From contig JABACO010000021.1 in NCBI GenBank assembly GCA_013339895.1, positions 3,061,457 through 3,125,456 on the forward strand: a stretch of DNA of 64,000 bases, written 5' to 3'. The position numbers and the translations under genes were made by a program. A model generated the notes under the pieces. It worked only from the letters and a program-made list of their open reading frames with translations. It was not told where the DNA came from and searched no databases. Positions 10,472-22,209 of the stretch are shown in pieces (the first letter of the stretch is position 1; each line of letters starts with the position of its first letter). This DNA is from Ephydatia muelleri. Lineage: Eukaryota > Porifera > Demospongiae > Spongillida > Spongillidae.

Positions 10472-12117
10472 TTATGCATTTTTGTCATACAGTGAGGCGA
10501 AGAGCCTTCGTGGTCGCTTTTGAATAAACAGTTCTACAACTTCGTGTGCATTGACGAAACACTTATAATGAATGTTTATTATTGCTAACGAAGAAAGTCT
10601 TCACCCATACTAGAGCGGAGAAAGCTTTTCAATCTTCGAAAAGCAGAAAATGATCTCTCTGCTTCGCAACTTGCTACTGGTATGATACAACCAATTCCAA
10701 ATAAGCGTTACAGGTTTGGGAAGGTGTCTTGGTCACAACATGTAAGGGATTGTAGCAAGGTGCTAGGCATGCACCTAGCCCACTTGTCTTTCCAAATATC
10801 AAGTTCTGCATACAAACCTTCGTATCACAATCATAGTGGTACATAGTCAAAGTTGAAGGATGCTCTTAAAATCCTGTCGTTTAATGTATAACATTTTAGC
10901 AGGAACCATGCAGCTGTATAGTAATCCTTTAATGCTGGCTTTTCTTTCTTCGCTAAAGCGATATTTGGGCTGAGCTAAAACCTCATCCATGAAAGGTATA
11001 ACAAAAGATAACCTGTAAAAATCAAAAGCTGTATTGGCAGGGTGGTTTGCTCTATGCAATTGTCTTGCTGCAATTCTAGGAAGTGTTTCTTCACCTCCTG
11101 CAGATTTGGAAACTCTGAGTATTTCCTGATACCAGATTGGGTATCTCGTATTTATATTCACTCAATTTGATGTCACATCATCAATGTCGTGCAGAATCTA
11201 TACGCAGAATGCTTCATAGATATCTAAATCCACTTCTGAAGCTTGGCTGTAATTCCACGTAACGGCTCCAGGACATTCTTCAATTTTATTCATTAAACTA
11301 ACTGAAAATGCGTATACTGGCTAAAATACCTTGTGTTCTGGTCTTAGTATCAGCATCCCAATCCTAGTTCTCCTGAACAATTTACTAAAATCTGTATCAT
11401 GTACATACAGATGTGGATAGACAATAAGATCGCATGTTGTTGCTACTGCTTCTAATAAATCGACGTAGTTGTCAAAGGGTTCTACCCGGCGTGTTTCACA
11501 AACCTACCAGCTTTGTTACCTTACTTGATGAGTCTTTATTTACTATACCTATTACATGTTCCAAAAATCGTTGACGCTTTGGTGACGCTTTAAAAAAAAA
11601 AAGGTACGTTTCGTTGACAACCCAACATAGTTTTTTTAATTTGCATTAATTGGCTGGCATTAGCAATTACAAGGTTTAGTTTATGAGCATTACAGGGTGA
11701 GTATATTGCTTTAGGCACATCTTGTCAAATGCGTGCTCATGAAGTCCATTAGCAATCGGATGACATCGTAGCTGTTGTGTCATAAGCTTGTCCTCGCTTG
11801 TTTCTAATTTAAGTCCACATAGGACCAGACTCTCAAATACGACATTTTTTAAGCTCTCACACACAATGATTGGGTTTGACACATGCAAATTGCATTACTG
11901 CATGTATGTAGCACAATTCTGGTGAAGTAAAGTTGTTATATTGCATTGCAGTTTTACCTACACTGGATGTTCTGAAGATCGATGAAAGAGATGCAGCAAC
12001 TTCGATTCGCAATAGTAAACGCTGTAACTGAAAAACTGTCGACTGCGAGCGGAATTCTTTATCTCCTATATCATGCACGCTACCTTTCCCAATGATATAC
12101 TTATATGGGTGCGTCAT
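10472..12117 (-). pseudogene. hAT-family transposase (THAP12/P52rIPK-like), multiply frameshifted
   Basis: Reading leftward from 12117, recognisable blocks in order are: TSPELCYIHAVMQFAC; CNAHKLNLVIANASQLMQ, the His block that follows the catalytic core in hAT transposases; SPKRQRFLEHVIGIVN; and, from 11161, LPRIAARQLHRANHPAN, FYRLSFVIPFMDEVLAQ. The C-terminal dimerisation region follows: EAERSFSAFRRLKSFLRSSMGED and VVELFIQKRPRRLF, with a stop at 10472-10474. The order matches THAP12-like hAT proteins as I recall them. At least five frame changes and stops make it dead. No matching pair of terminal repeats with an 8-bp duplication was found around it. Confidence 0.75.
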
Positions 12118-12135
12118 CTGTTGTGCACGCCACTG

Positions 12136-13040
12136 TCAACAGCTCCGCCAAAACTAGACCACAACACAATACACATTACTCGACAGACTGAAGTCCCGAT
12201 AACTATTACAACAAAAAATCAACACAGCATTTAGCGGGGGACTGAAATAAAACCTGTATTGGGGGGAGATGAGTCCACATCTCTCCTCAGGAAAAACCCC
12301 AGTGGCAAACCCTCTATCAGGGGAAATCCACATCTTTGGGGAAAACCGTTACCTAGCACCGCTCAGTCTAACACACAATAATCTTGGAACTTGAAGAACA
12401 CTCTTCACCTGCTTTCAGCTACAAATTCTTATTTTCTCTTGGAGGTAGTAAGCATTTACACCTGCACTCGGATAGCATTGGTGGGGGGGGGGGGGGGGGC
12501 GTACAGCAGCATGCACAAGCACAGACACCTAGATTGACTTAAAATCCCAACACCACACAGTTTATACAAAACTACACGTGGACCAATATGCATACGCCTC
12601 TCCAACACCACTCAACAGCTACGCACATGGTAGCTGTGCATACGCCTCTCCAACACCAATCAACAGCTATTAGCTTGCATAACTCTCACTCCAAGAAACA
12701 CTTTAACTAATCATTGGCTCGATACACTTTGCTATATTGGAGCTTAATTCGTATCTCAAACGACAGAAAATTGTATTAACTCATAAAAGATGTGCGCTTA
12801 CGTATAAGGGCCAAAGGTGCACGATAATCTAAGTGACGCCAGCATTGAGATACTTCTTTCATACCCTAGAAGTATAAACTGTTTAAGTTAGCAGTTACAC
12901 GGTACGATTACGTAATCATGGATATATAATTAGATGAACGGAAGCGAGGGGCCCCTGGTGTGCCCTCCCCTCCTCCCCCAAGATCCGCCCCTGTATAGCT
13001 TAGAAGCTGAAGGCGAAAATAAGCTTATCGCATAGACTAT
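12136..13040. other. Non-coding stretch with G-run and a tandem duplication
   Basis: A run of about 18 G lies near 12482-12499. The phrase CATACGCCTCTCCAACACCA followed by CAACAGCTA occurs twice at about 12588 and 12638. AAGATCCGCCCCTG near 12980 resembles the end of some animal hAT elements, but no partner end was found. Confidence 0.5.
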
Positions 13041-13043
13041 ATG

Positions 13044-13284
13044 GGATCATTTCCGTGAAAAGGGACCTAACGCATACATTATAAAATTTCCAGTACGCGC
13101 AATAGATATGTAAGCGTTGAAATGTAGGCTAATTAAACGTTCAGAGCCTTGCAACTCTGCGACAGATACTCCGATTCTCAGTGCATAAGAGCAATGTGTA
13201 GAGGACATTATTGACGTCTAGAATATCAAGAATTTGAAATCTAGAAAAAACAATTGGTTAGGTCCCTTTTCGCGGAAACGATCC
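13044..13284. mobile_element. MITE with 28-bp terminal inverted repeats
   Basis: The left end GGATCATTTCCGTGAAAAGG continues GACCTAAC. The reverse complement of the right end reads GGATCGTTTCCGCGAAAAGG then GACCTAAC. They differ at only two of 28 positions. The interior of about 185 bp has no reading frame of note. A TA lies beside each end, which would suit the Tc1/mariner group, but the left spacing is off by two bases and the superfamily is not settled. Confidence 0.8.
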
Positions 13285-13621
13285 TATTCCGTTTAAGAAA
13301 ATAAGACATGTCAGCCTCCCATTAAGCATTAATATTATGTATTTGTGACCCGATTAGAATCGAAGTTATGCCAGTATGTATAATTTCCATCAGTAAACAT
13401 TATAGCCCTACGTACATATTATAAACATTTAAGCCCTAAAATGTTTAATAATATGTTGTTTTAGCTAGTACACATTTTAGTACTGATTACTATTGTTGAC
13501 CAAACCAACACTGTCATTTCATGGTTGGTTTTTTTGTTTTAGGTCACATGAAAGTCAATGATCTATTTTGATACTGAGTTCTTACATCGTGATTCCACTA
13601 TTATTGCAAATAGATGATGAG

Positions 13622-13627
13622 TTGAGA

Positions 13628-13677
<50 letters not shown>
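13622..13677. repeat. GA microsatellite with decayed GA-rich flank
   Basis: Nearly pure GA dinucleotides with one GATA interruption, followed to about 13815 by imperfect GAGA-rich sequence and a G-run near 13842-13853. Reading frames here are artefacts of the repeat. Confidence 0.9.
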
Positions 13678-13679
<2 letters not shown>

Positions 13680-15059
13680 AGATGAGAGGAGAGATGAGAG
13701 ACGAGATAGCTTAATATAGAGAGACGCTAGATGAGAGATACGAGGAGCTACGATCTCGCGAATCATGAGACTATCGTATAGAGATAGCGATCGATCTCTA
13801 GAGAGAGGGGCTCTAGCGGAAAAACAAGAGAGGAGACGGAGAGGGGGGGGGGGGCGGGGCGGGCGAGTTACAGACGCCATCCCCAAATTCTTGAAGGCCT
13901 AGGGGTCCAGGATCTCAAACGTTGCCCGTAAACGCATACGTCATGTAATTTGCCCACCCTTTCTTTCATCATATCTCAATGCAAGTTGGGATCGTATATG
14001 AATTGTCTTAGTTTCGTGCAATCCATAGTGGCTATTGAAACGAGTAAGCACGCCATACTCGAACACGTAACCATAGATAATATATAGATTATCTCTGACG
14101 TAACAAGACGCTGCGCACTGAGACATTGCGTCACTACGTTAGCTTTCAATTGTGGTGGCAATCGAGGTTTCTTATGGCGTAGCTACAGCTCAGAAATGTT
14201 GTACTGCACCCGTTAAAAATGGTTTTCTTAGTTTTCTCCATTAAACGACGCGCTGACGCGTGTGTGGCTGTGGTTCTCCTAGCAATAATAACGTAGCTAC
14301 AATATAGTGCAGTTAGTCGAGTCAGTGAAAATAAGCGCATACATAAATCGTTACTAGAAAACACCTACTTACCCGTTCGAAATTCAAGCCCTCATACCTT
14401 TTAAACCCCCCCCCCCCCCACTCGAAATAATTCTATATTAACCATAATTTCTTTGTATGCTAAGAGAGAGGTAACAGTCAACTGCTTGCAGCTATTTTTC
14501 TTTCATTGCAGATCCTCTGTTTCAGCTTTAAGTGACGTTTCATGCTTTTGTCACGTTGTATAAGTCCCTCTCTGTTTGGGCCAAAACTTTGAAGGCCTAA
14601 TTCCTTTTTTCGCTTCACGTGCAGATTCTTAACCCCGTTAAAAGTAATCTATATTCATTAATGTTATTTACACCTATAGTATGTAGAATGTTACAAAGGG
14701 AAGTAGTTGGCTACATAGGGCTGCTATCTATTCATTCTACTACATACGTACATAAAGCGTGTGCCTGAAACGTGACACTTTATGCAACATATGGCTTACT
14801 TTCAACTTTTCCAGTCGGATTCAAGCAAAGTCACTGGGATTAGGTTAGTGTCCGTTTCAAGCGAAGCTGCTAGGCTTAGGTAGGGTTGGGCAATGGCATG
14901 TAGTAGCATTGAGAATAGATAGCTTAGCCAACTACTTTCCATTTGTCACATTCTTTGCATAATAGGTGTTGAAAATACGTTAATTAATATAGATGACTTT
15001 TAATGAGGTGGGGGGGGGGGGGGGACGAATTGTTGCAGGACGAATTGTTGCTGTGATAT

Positions 15060-16627
15060 ATATGGAGTTCAGAAGAACAAAAATTAATTGTTCAGGCTTG
15101 TCATATCGATCCTACAGCTGGACACATGGGAAAAAGTTGAACATTATATCGAAAAAAAGAAATATTTATGTGGCATGAAGATGTCAAAGCAGTTAAGGAG
15201 TTGGTATGTTACTATTCACTGTGTAATAAATATTGCTATCGAAATGTCATTATGTATTTCTTGTGATGAATGTCAGCGCATGCATTGCAAGATGACTGCA
15301 GAGACACCAGAGCTGCATCCTGCTGCTGTTGTTACCCCATGGCATCACATTGGTATTGACTTTATAGGCCCAAACTCTCCAGTAGCCTCAGATGGAAGCT
15401 GTTATATTTTTATAGTGTGTGGTTATTTTACAAAAATGGACTTATGCTATAGGAACCCTTATCAAGATTGCTTTATAAGGTATGCACAATCTATGTGTAC
15501 ACATAACATTTAGTTTACTTAGTAATCAATTTCATTTTCATCTGTCAAATTTTTGTATAAAATACTTAGAATGCCAATGGGTTAAAATTTGCATGCACAC
15601 AAGGTATTATATAATATTTATGTTGTGCATGTCCTTCTGAGGTATGACTGATGAATCTTTCTATATTCTTTTTTTTAATTGGTACATTTATTCATGTGGA
15701 TGGGCTAACCTCAGGTAATTACATCTGACCAAGGTACTGAATGTAACAACAAGCTGGATAAAAAATAATAGCATTGCTTGGCATAAGATATCATTTAACA
15801 GCTTCTTACCACCCATTGGTGTTTTGATTAGTTGATAGTATGTTAACCTTAATTTAATTCAAATGTTCTCTCTTGTATAGGCAAATGGTTTAGACAAAAC
15901 ATTTCAACCAAATGCTTCACGTTGGTAACCCATATAGGTTGTAAGGAGATGTGGAGTACATACTTTGAATAATGTGTTTTTGCCTACAATACCTTATGTC
16001 AAGAATCAACTAAATTCACTCCGTGTGTACTTATGTTTGTGCGTAAGGTTACAATACCCTTGACATTAATATTAATAACAAAGAGCTTAAGACGGTACTT
16101 GAAAAAATCTGGAATATTTTTTCCAATGATATTGCTTTAAATTATTGTGGGACATCCAGATGGAGTGAGCTAAAAGACTTGAACTTGTGAAACATAACTG
16201 TCAAACTGCACAACAAAAATAAAAGAAACATTGTGACTTGAAATGTGCAGCTCCTCTGGGCTATAAGATTGGGGCTCTTGTTCTTCTGAAAGACACCAAG
16301 CAAAAACATTGAAAGGGTGGGAAGTTGGATGTAAAATGGCTTGGACCATACAAGATCTTTAAAGTTCTAGACGGCTCTAAGAGAAGAAAAGCACCAGGAG
16401 CTCATTTGAAGCCATACAGGAGAGCTAAGAAAGTAAAGAAAGCCTCCTCCAAGACTGCAGTACAGGCTGCTGTATCTGTTTTGATGGAAGAGCGTGACGT
16501 ACATGTATGTCCTATCCAAACTAATTCAGAATCCGTTTCTGATATTCCTATTCATAGCCACTCAAAGACTTTGCATTGGAATAATACACATCATAGTAAC
16601 ACCATACTGATGCCTCACAGGTCCATG
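15060..16627 (+). pseudogene. Ginger integrase (copy 1), intron-containing, frameshifted
   Basis: In order: HIDPTAGHMGK (the H2C2-type N-terminal block), CDECQRMHCKM, VTPWHHIGIDFIGP (first catalytic Asp), and CYIFIVCGYFTKM. After an apparent intron (GT near 15480 to AG near 15714) comes VITSDQGTE (second catalytic Asp), then ASYHPL. After a second apparent intron (about 15829-15881) come ANGLD and QESTKFTP. The end module reads YKIGALVLLKDTK and DVKWLGPYKIFKVLDG, the GPY motif, followed by LKPYRRAKKVKK. The intron pattern argues for a DNA transposon gene rather than a retrotransposon. Several frame changes and stops are present. The same sequence recurs in two pieces at 57.8-58.5 kb and 43.7-44.9 kb. 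Confidence 0.8.
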
Positions 16628-16959
16628 ATATTAGTATGTCATATAACTTAATCCAGAATGTTGCAATGGTTGAGTCGTTTCCTAAAGTTGAATTGCTTTG
16701 TAGTTCGATGATTGTGCAAGGTGGTTTTTCCCCTCATTTTTCCCCAAATGGTATAAATATTTCTCCTATAAGCAAGGATCCTCACAAAGCTTCATCTGTA
16801 TTCATCTCACCAATTAAAGAAAAATTACTGTGTGACAGAGAATTTCAAGATGATGTTGTTCAATAACCATCAGCTGCCAAAAGTGAAGTGTCAGACACTG
16901 TGGAAGAGAGTTGTGATTACTGAAATGAGCAGGTAACTGGTTGTTTAAACGTTATAATG

Positions 16960-17919
16960 ATAATTATAATATATGTTGCATTCTTACATTAGGGTGGACT
17001 TTCAGCTTGAGCAATCATCATTGTCTATTTATTGATTGATTGCATACATATAAACACACATACATATGCAAAAAGGCAAGTAGTGGCACTATGTGTAAGT
17101 GCACTTACAAACTGCCTAAACATGGAAGGGATATAACATACAATAGGGTGATAGGTCAACAGATCTAAGTCGGGTACGAAAAACTGTAATGTTCAATGAA
17201 GTGACAACATCATGGGGTAAGTGGTTCCATATAGGTATCACACGTTCAGTGAAAAAATGCGCTCGGAATGCATGATGGGGTAAATGTTTGGATCGCAGGA
17301 TACAAGGATGACCTCGGATGGAATAAGACCTAGCTGGTTTGGTGAAAAAACTCTCAAAAGGTAAATTAGCCAGATTATTATAGATCTTGTAGCACATGAC
17401 AAGGTCGTAGAAGACTCTCCAGTACTCTAAGGACTGTAAACCCAGGTTCGCAAGGCGATCATCATAATCCATACATGGTATACCAGCACGTTTGAGTATG
17501 GCACGAGTGAAGAATCTCTGAACGCGTTCAATACATTGAATATCTTTATGGAACCAGGGATTCCAAACTTGGGTATTACTTTCCAGAAGGGGACGAACAT
17601 ACACCTTATATAGACGCACAAGGAGAGACACATCGTTAGAATGAAAGCATTTTAAGAGAAGACAGCTCCTATTGAAAGCCATGGCGGCAATATTTGAGCA
17701 GTGCATACTGGGCGTAAGATCTGAAATCAAACACACCCCAAGATCTGTTATAGATGATACGAATTGCAAAGGAATACCAGAAAGTGAGTAAGGTGAAGTA
17801 GGCTCATAACCATGAGAACCAAAGGAAATGACAGAGCACTTGGAATAAGCAACAGTCAGTTGCCATGTCTTGGACCATGAACATAATTGATTTGGCAAAC
17901 TACAAATCAGAAAAGGCAA
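16960..17919 (-). pseudogene. CR1/L2-like non-LTR retrotransposon, 5'-truncated
   Basis: An open minus-strand frame of 267 codons (17919 to 17116) covers the region after the RT palm. It reads WQLTVAYSKCSVISFG, then SITDLGVCLISDLTPS, then LVRLYKVYVRPLLES, the VQRFFTRAIL block, and FFTERVIPIWNHLPHDVV. These are typical of the C-terminal third of CR1/L2/Jockey-group LINE proteins. The RT catalytic box is absent because of 5' truncation. A short tail with CAATCAATCAATAAA lies near 17,030, as expected for a LINE 3' end with a simple repeat. It sits between the integrase and the protease of Ginger copy 1, so it inserted later. Confidence 0.8.
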
Positions 17920-18089
17920 CAGGTACAGTATTACTACATTTGTACAGAAATATACTGTTATTCACATGAGTTATACAATTTGAAGGCAATGCTCAACCAT
18001 CTGTGTGGGAAATTTCAGTCAAAGGAAGTATGAGTGAAACTGAATTATTGCACAGATATGTATTACTATGATTAGACAAGCAATGCCAT

Positions 18090-18880
18090 CAGTTATGCAC
18101 ACCTTTAAATAAACCTTCAACCGCTTGCACATATTGGATAAGAGAGCTGGGATTGTATACTTCGGATTGTGAAAGAATACAACACATGCATGGATGGTTG
18201 ATAGATGCAGTAATAAATGCAACACAGACTTTGTTGAAGAGACAATATCCAGATGTGGGTGCCCTCCAGAACACTCACCTTGGTAGGGATTTGACTTCTG
18301 AAATCGAACTAGGAACATTTGTGCAAATATTACATGTACATGGAAATCATTGGACAACAATTTCAAACATGTTTTGTATGTCCAATGAAATTGCTATTTT
18401 TGATAGCCTCAACATTGGTTCCGTTTCGAAGGAAGATCAGAAGCAGATAGCAGCGTTAACATTTACATAGGAAAATGATACCACCCTCAATTTTCCTGTA
18501 GTACAAATGCAAAGAGGCAGCAGCAATTGTGGGTTATTTTCTACAGCTTTTGCTACCTCCTTGTGTTGTGGATTCAATCCAGAACAAGTGCAATACACAC
18601 AAAGAATTTTCCGGAGCCATCTTATGGAATGCCTACAGAACAAATATGTCCATTATGCAGAAAGAAAGTCATATGTAGCAGCAGCCGCAAAGCAAGAGAC
18701 CATCACAATTCACTGCACCTGCAGATAAATAACTCATGGACGGATGGTTCAGTGTGGTATTTGCGAGATTTGGCATCATGACAAATGTGTCAGCGTTCCA
18801 GGAAACATATGGGAAGGTAACAGTGTGAAGTGGAACATGTGTATTGAGTGCAAACCAAGTATAAGCTGTGCAGTGACTCA
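18090..18880 (+). pseudogene. Ginger Ulp1-like (C48) protease with PHD finger
   Basis: One reading frame, broken only by TAG at 18468 and TAA at 18726, holds the protease. It reads HGWLIDAVINATQTLL, then HVHGNHWTTISN with the catalytic His, then AIFDSLNIG with the Asp, and QRGSSNCGLFSTAFATSL with the catalytic Cys. In the same frame follows a PHD-type zinc finger: CTCR, VQCGICEIWHHDKCV, MCIEC. Ulp1-like proteases cut SUMO-type isopeptide bonds, and a PHD finger reads histone tails. Here they are parts of a dead transposase polyprotein, interrupted upstream by the LINE. Having only two stops in about 260 codons suggests slower decay here than in the integrase. Confidence 0.8.
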
Positions 18881-19019
18881 TTGTGTATGTCGTTGCTTTT
18901 ATTCCACGTCTGTATTGATGTATTTGATCAAAGAGTGTTGTTCTTCTAAATGCAATACACATGCATGTCTAAAATTATTGCGCGAGCCACATGCACTGAC
19001 TTACATGTAAGACTCAATC

Positions 19020-19440
19020 GCCGGTCAAAATACATGTGCTACATATGGTATCAGGCAAATTGAAGCATTAATAAGAATTCCAAAGGTACATGTATCTAGG
19101 TAGGACCATATTTGTGATATTTCCATAGAGAAAAACGGTCCGGGCCAGGAAGGACCATTTTTTTCCGATACGGGACCATATTTCCATGGAAACCTAGTCC
19201 TAGGACCAATTTTTCACAAAAAAAATGGTCCGGCGGACTGAAATACTCAGTCCAACAGACACCTTTTCCGCGGGCCGATTTTCTGGTGACAGTGCTCGCC
19301 AGCTACTAATAATGGTATTTTTAAAGCAAAAGATGTTCACTTCGTTAGTCTAAAGTGTTAGTCTTAAGTACATGGGGCTTGACTGGACTACCAGACAACA
19401 CGCGGCTCATGTGCACAATGCAACCGATTATGGAAGGCAA
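19020..19440. other. Non-coding stretch with repeated GGACCA phrases
   Basis: GGACCAT/GGACCAA occurs several times on the plus strand and GGTCC on the minus between 19,100 and 19,250, with ATTTCCAT phrases between them. This may be the end of a small element, but no clean inverted pair was found. Confidence 0.4.
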
Positions 19441-19458
19441 CAAGACAGATAGCCGGGC

Positions 19459-19469
19459 TTTATAAAGGA
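19459..19469 (+). promoter_or_regulatory. TATA box of the small secreted-peptide gene
   Basis: CTTTATAAAGG lies 64-74 bases before the ATG at 19533, which would place transcription start near 19,490 and leave a short 5' leader of about 40 bases. Confidence 0.6.
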
Positions 19470-19532
19470 GACTTGCTATCCCACTAAACCAAGTTGAAAG
19501 TTATAGATCCCAATTTTGGCTAAGCAGGCAGA

Positions 19533-19748
19533 ATGAAATTTCTTCTTCAAGTTGTTCTTTTGCTGTTAGCAGCTGCTTTGGTTTCAGCCAGTGCAAGAGA
19601 GAAATACACAGAATACATATATCTTGAAATAGGCAAGTTAATGTCTAAGCCACCCAACACGCGATACCCTGGGAGAGCTACCCCTGGAACCGCTACCCCA
19701 ACGACACCTCCATATGACAACAAAAAGAAGACGAAATCCCTTTTCTGA
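19533..19748 (+). CDS. Small predicted secreted peptide, 71 aa
   Basis: A single-exon frame starts with an ATG. The first 21 residues form a clear signal peptide: MKF, a run of Leu/Val/Ala, and a Ser-Ala-Ser-Ala cleavage site. The predicted mature part is about 50 residues, with no Cys. It contains PPNTRYPGRATPG, a Thr/Pro-rich middle and a Lys-rich tail (KKKTK). PGR could act as an amidation and cleavage site, which is conjecture. The gene has a TATA box at 19459 and an ATTAAA poly-A signal at about 19,775. No family was recognised. It sits just right of the dead Ginger copy and looks like a host gene rather than an element gene. Chance is possible for so short a frame, but signal peptide, TATA and poly-A signal agree. 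Confidence 0.5.
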   Translation: MKFLLQVVLLLLAAALVSASAREKYTEYIYLEIGKLMSKPPNTRYPGRATPGTATPTTPPYDNKKKTKSLF

Positions 19749-19789
19749 CCGAACCGATACGTAACAATTAACACATTAAACGTTGAACT

Positions 19790-21110
19790 AGACAGGCTTC
19801 ATACGTTCATGCACGCAAGTATGTACATGAAGTTATTGTTTATGAAAGGTTATTCAGGTCATGATACATACCAGCAAAGAGTTTACAACTGATGTATGAC
19901 TGTCTTTGCATTAATCAGGATATACGAATATCACAGACTAACATGAGACCGACATCACTTTCTGGGACAGCTGGGTCGACATGTAGTTTGCCCTGCGGGT
20001 AAAAATGTTTCGAGAAAACTGCAGAGCACAATGCACTTGTACGTGCATATGGAAATAAGAAGAAGACTCCGAACAATACAACCATAGATTAAAGACCTAC
20101 GGAACGGGATTGGAAACACTATATCCATTCCCATTCAATGCAATGTTTCGTCATCGTATCGCGATTAAATTTGCGGGGGCTCTATCGAGGGGCGTTGAAG
20201 TAACTGGCTTGAGCAGAGACACCAAAGATAGCAAATTATGGTTGTAAAAGTCGTTGGAAACTTGTCTGTTTGGAAGCGCGTCCATACGAGCCGTCTTTTA
20301 AACGTTGCGCCGTATAAAATGCATGGTGAAACACCTGTATTTAATCTTGCAAATCGGAAGCGTAATTTTAGCTCGGATTACTGTGGCAACGCAGAGCAGG
20401 TCTAAGGATTGAAAACTAGTTGTGTAGCAAAGGCAGAGATGGTAGTATATGGCTTAGGGTTTGTTGCAAATGTGTAGCTGTGTTGGTTATAAAGATCCAT
20501 AGCTTCAAAGTCAAATTAACGCCTTATAGACCTCTATCGGCTCACGGACTCTTGTATAGACTCATGATACAACATTAAAGCTTCTAAATATTTTTTTGAA
20601 CAACCACAATGGTCGATGGGTGGTGTGGTGTATGTTGCAATTTATTTTTTGCTAGTATTCATTCTAAAGATACTAGGTTTTGTATTTGCATATGTGAATT
20701 GATGATCGAGTTCTTTTCTGCATTTATACAGGATGTATCGACTTGTCTAGAAAAAGGAAGTACGAAGCTGAAAATGTGCTCTGACTGTCCATTGTGAGTT
20801 CTGGCTGAAAGCCAGAGTGGTCAATCTGCAGCAGCAGCTGAGTTAAATGTCTGTTGTGGAGACACTTCTTCCACCTGGTTTGGTTTGATCGGCTAAAATA
20901 CTGTACGTTTGTAACATAATATTTATTGCATAGGTTGGTTCAGAGTAGGAGATTTGGCTTTTGGGCAGGTGGGCAAAGGTCCAGATAGGATTTTGAAGTT
21001 ACACTGATGTGTGTTGTTTGAACATGATAAGAAGTGGCACGTTCAGGTAAATTGTACATGAGTTGAGCTGCTTCTATATCAGTATGGTTATTATGAATTG
21101 CAATTTGTAC
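19790..21110. other. Non-coding stretch
   Basis: No coding sequence that I can support. A 62-codon frame at 20609 begins with ATG but has no recognisable feature. Confidence 0.5.
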
Positions 21111-21239
21111 TGTGTATCAATATCTACTTAGGCGGCAAGCAACTGATGTCAACAATGATTTCCTTCAGCCAGATCCCTCAGTGTCTTACATCTGTTGCAG
21201 ATGTCAGGAGGCTGCTGGACCTAGTATTTTAATGCTTGA

Positions 21240-21375
21240 AACCGGTTGTGCCGGAGCTCCGGTTAACCGATCGCGAGAATCAAACAACCGCCTCAACCGG
21301 TTCTATTTCAGCTAAATAACCGCTTCAACCGGTTGTTAAAATTTTAAGCAACCACAACTGACCGGTTGATATTTA
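21240..21375. repeat. Clustered AACCGGTT palindromes
   Basis: The palindromic core ACCGGTT recurs four times within about 130 bases, with CCGGAGCTCCGG between. They lie just upstream of the P-element-like fragment and may be transposase-binding sites, which I cannot show. Confidence 0.4.
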
Positions 21376-21519
21376 TAGAGGAGTTGCAAGTGGCGTCGTC
21401 ACACACGTCTTACATCTAGCAATAATGCTGGGCACGAGAAAACAATAAGCGGACGAGAGCGAACAACGGAGAGAAGGCTGGTGGTCACGCTCTTCCTCAA
21501 AACGAGCTATGTACTGTAC

Positions 21520-22160
21520 CGTTTGTACAGCTCACCCACCTAACATTTGGGCATGTTTTTTTGGGAAACACAGATGCAGGCTGCTTCTTTAAAGGATGCT
21601 AGGCAGATGCAATGGGACCCTATCATGGTGCAGTGGTGCCTCTATCTACGCCATCTGACAGGCTCAGCGTATGAGATGCTACGCGAAATTAGGACCATAA
21701 CACGTCCGTCTCGAAGAACACTAAGAGACTACACTTATCACACCAAAGCAATAGTGGGATTTTCCCATGAAGTTGATCAGCAGCTTAAGATTGCTGCATA
21801 CCATCCTATGTGGAGAGAGACAAGTGTGTTCTTCTTATGTTTGATGAGATGCACATACAGGAGGACCTCATTTACGACAAGCACACAGGATGGTAATTAG
21901 TTACAAGATATAAAAAATAAATTGGGGATGTAGGATTTGTACATCAGATATAGACTGCAATTGAGTAAAAAGTATGGAAACAAAGGGATTACGGATTTAT
22001 TCATCCATATTTAGCAGTTTTATTTTCAGGCAGCTGAATAATGTAAGTATGTAATATTTATAAGTCAATGGATGCATAATTTACATAACATATACAGGTT
22101 GCCTAACTGGGTTTGTTGACATTGGAGACATTAAATGGACACCTGGCTGACTATGATAGG
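21520..22160 (+). pseudogene. P-element/THAP9-like transposase fragment
   Basis: An open frame from about 21547 reads QAASLKDARQMQWDPIMVQWCLYLR, then SAYEMLREI, then RRTLRDYTYHT and GFSHEVDQQL. A change of frame then gives LMFDEMHIQEDLIYDKHTG. After a GT-AG gap from about 21893 to 22098 comes LTGFVDIGDIKW. This order (KD.RQMRW.P...RWCL, then RTLRDYTH, then DEMK...LVYDK.TG, then GF.DLGD) matches THAP9/P-element type transposases as I know them. The N-terminal THAP finger and the rest of the RNase-H-like core are missing. It is a decayed fragment. Confidence 0.7.
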
Positions 22161-22209
22161 CAGTTATCCAATTACGACGTTGCTACGCTGTAATGAATGT
22201 TGCGTAGCG

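Larger units (their letters stand above)
13915..19010 (+). mobile_element. Ginger-type DNA transposon, copy 1 (dead)
   Basis: The stretch carries a gypsy-like integrase with a GPY/F end module, a Ulp1-like protease and a PHD finger, all on the plus strand. That set fits Ginger1 DNA transposons, whose transposases are described as integrases with a C-terminal OTU or Ulp1 protease domain. The left limit at 13915 is where homology to copy 2 begins (matching 59,647 on the minus strand). Copy 2 reads TGTCAAACGTTGCCCG there, a gypsy-like TGT start; copy 1 has TCTCAAACG. Copy 1 carries an unbroken TTAA at 14629-14632, where copy 2 was hit by piggyBac. The right end is uncertain. Stops, frameshifts and a LINE insertion make it inactive. 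Confidence 0.75.

Noticed and set aside
10018-12135. A complete hAT element bounded by CAGTCGCG and CGCCACTG
   Set aside because: The ends agree for about ten bases only and the 8-bp flanks do not match.
20609-20797. A 62-codon ATG frame with several Cys
   Set aside because: No signal peptide, promoter, poly-A signal or family resemblance; consistent with chance.
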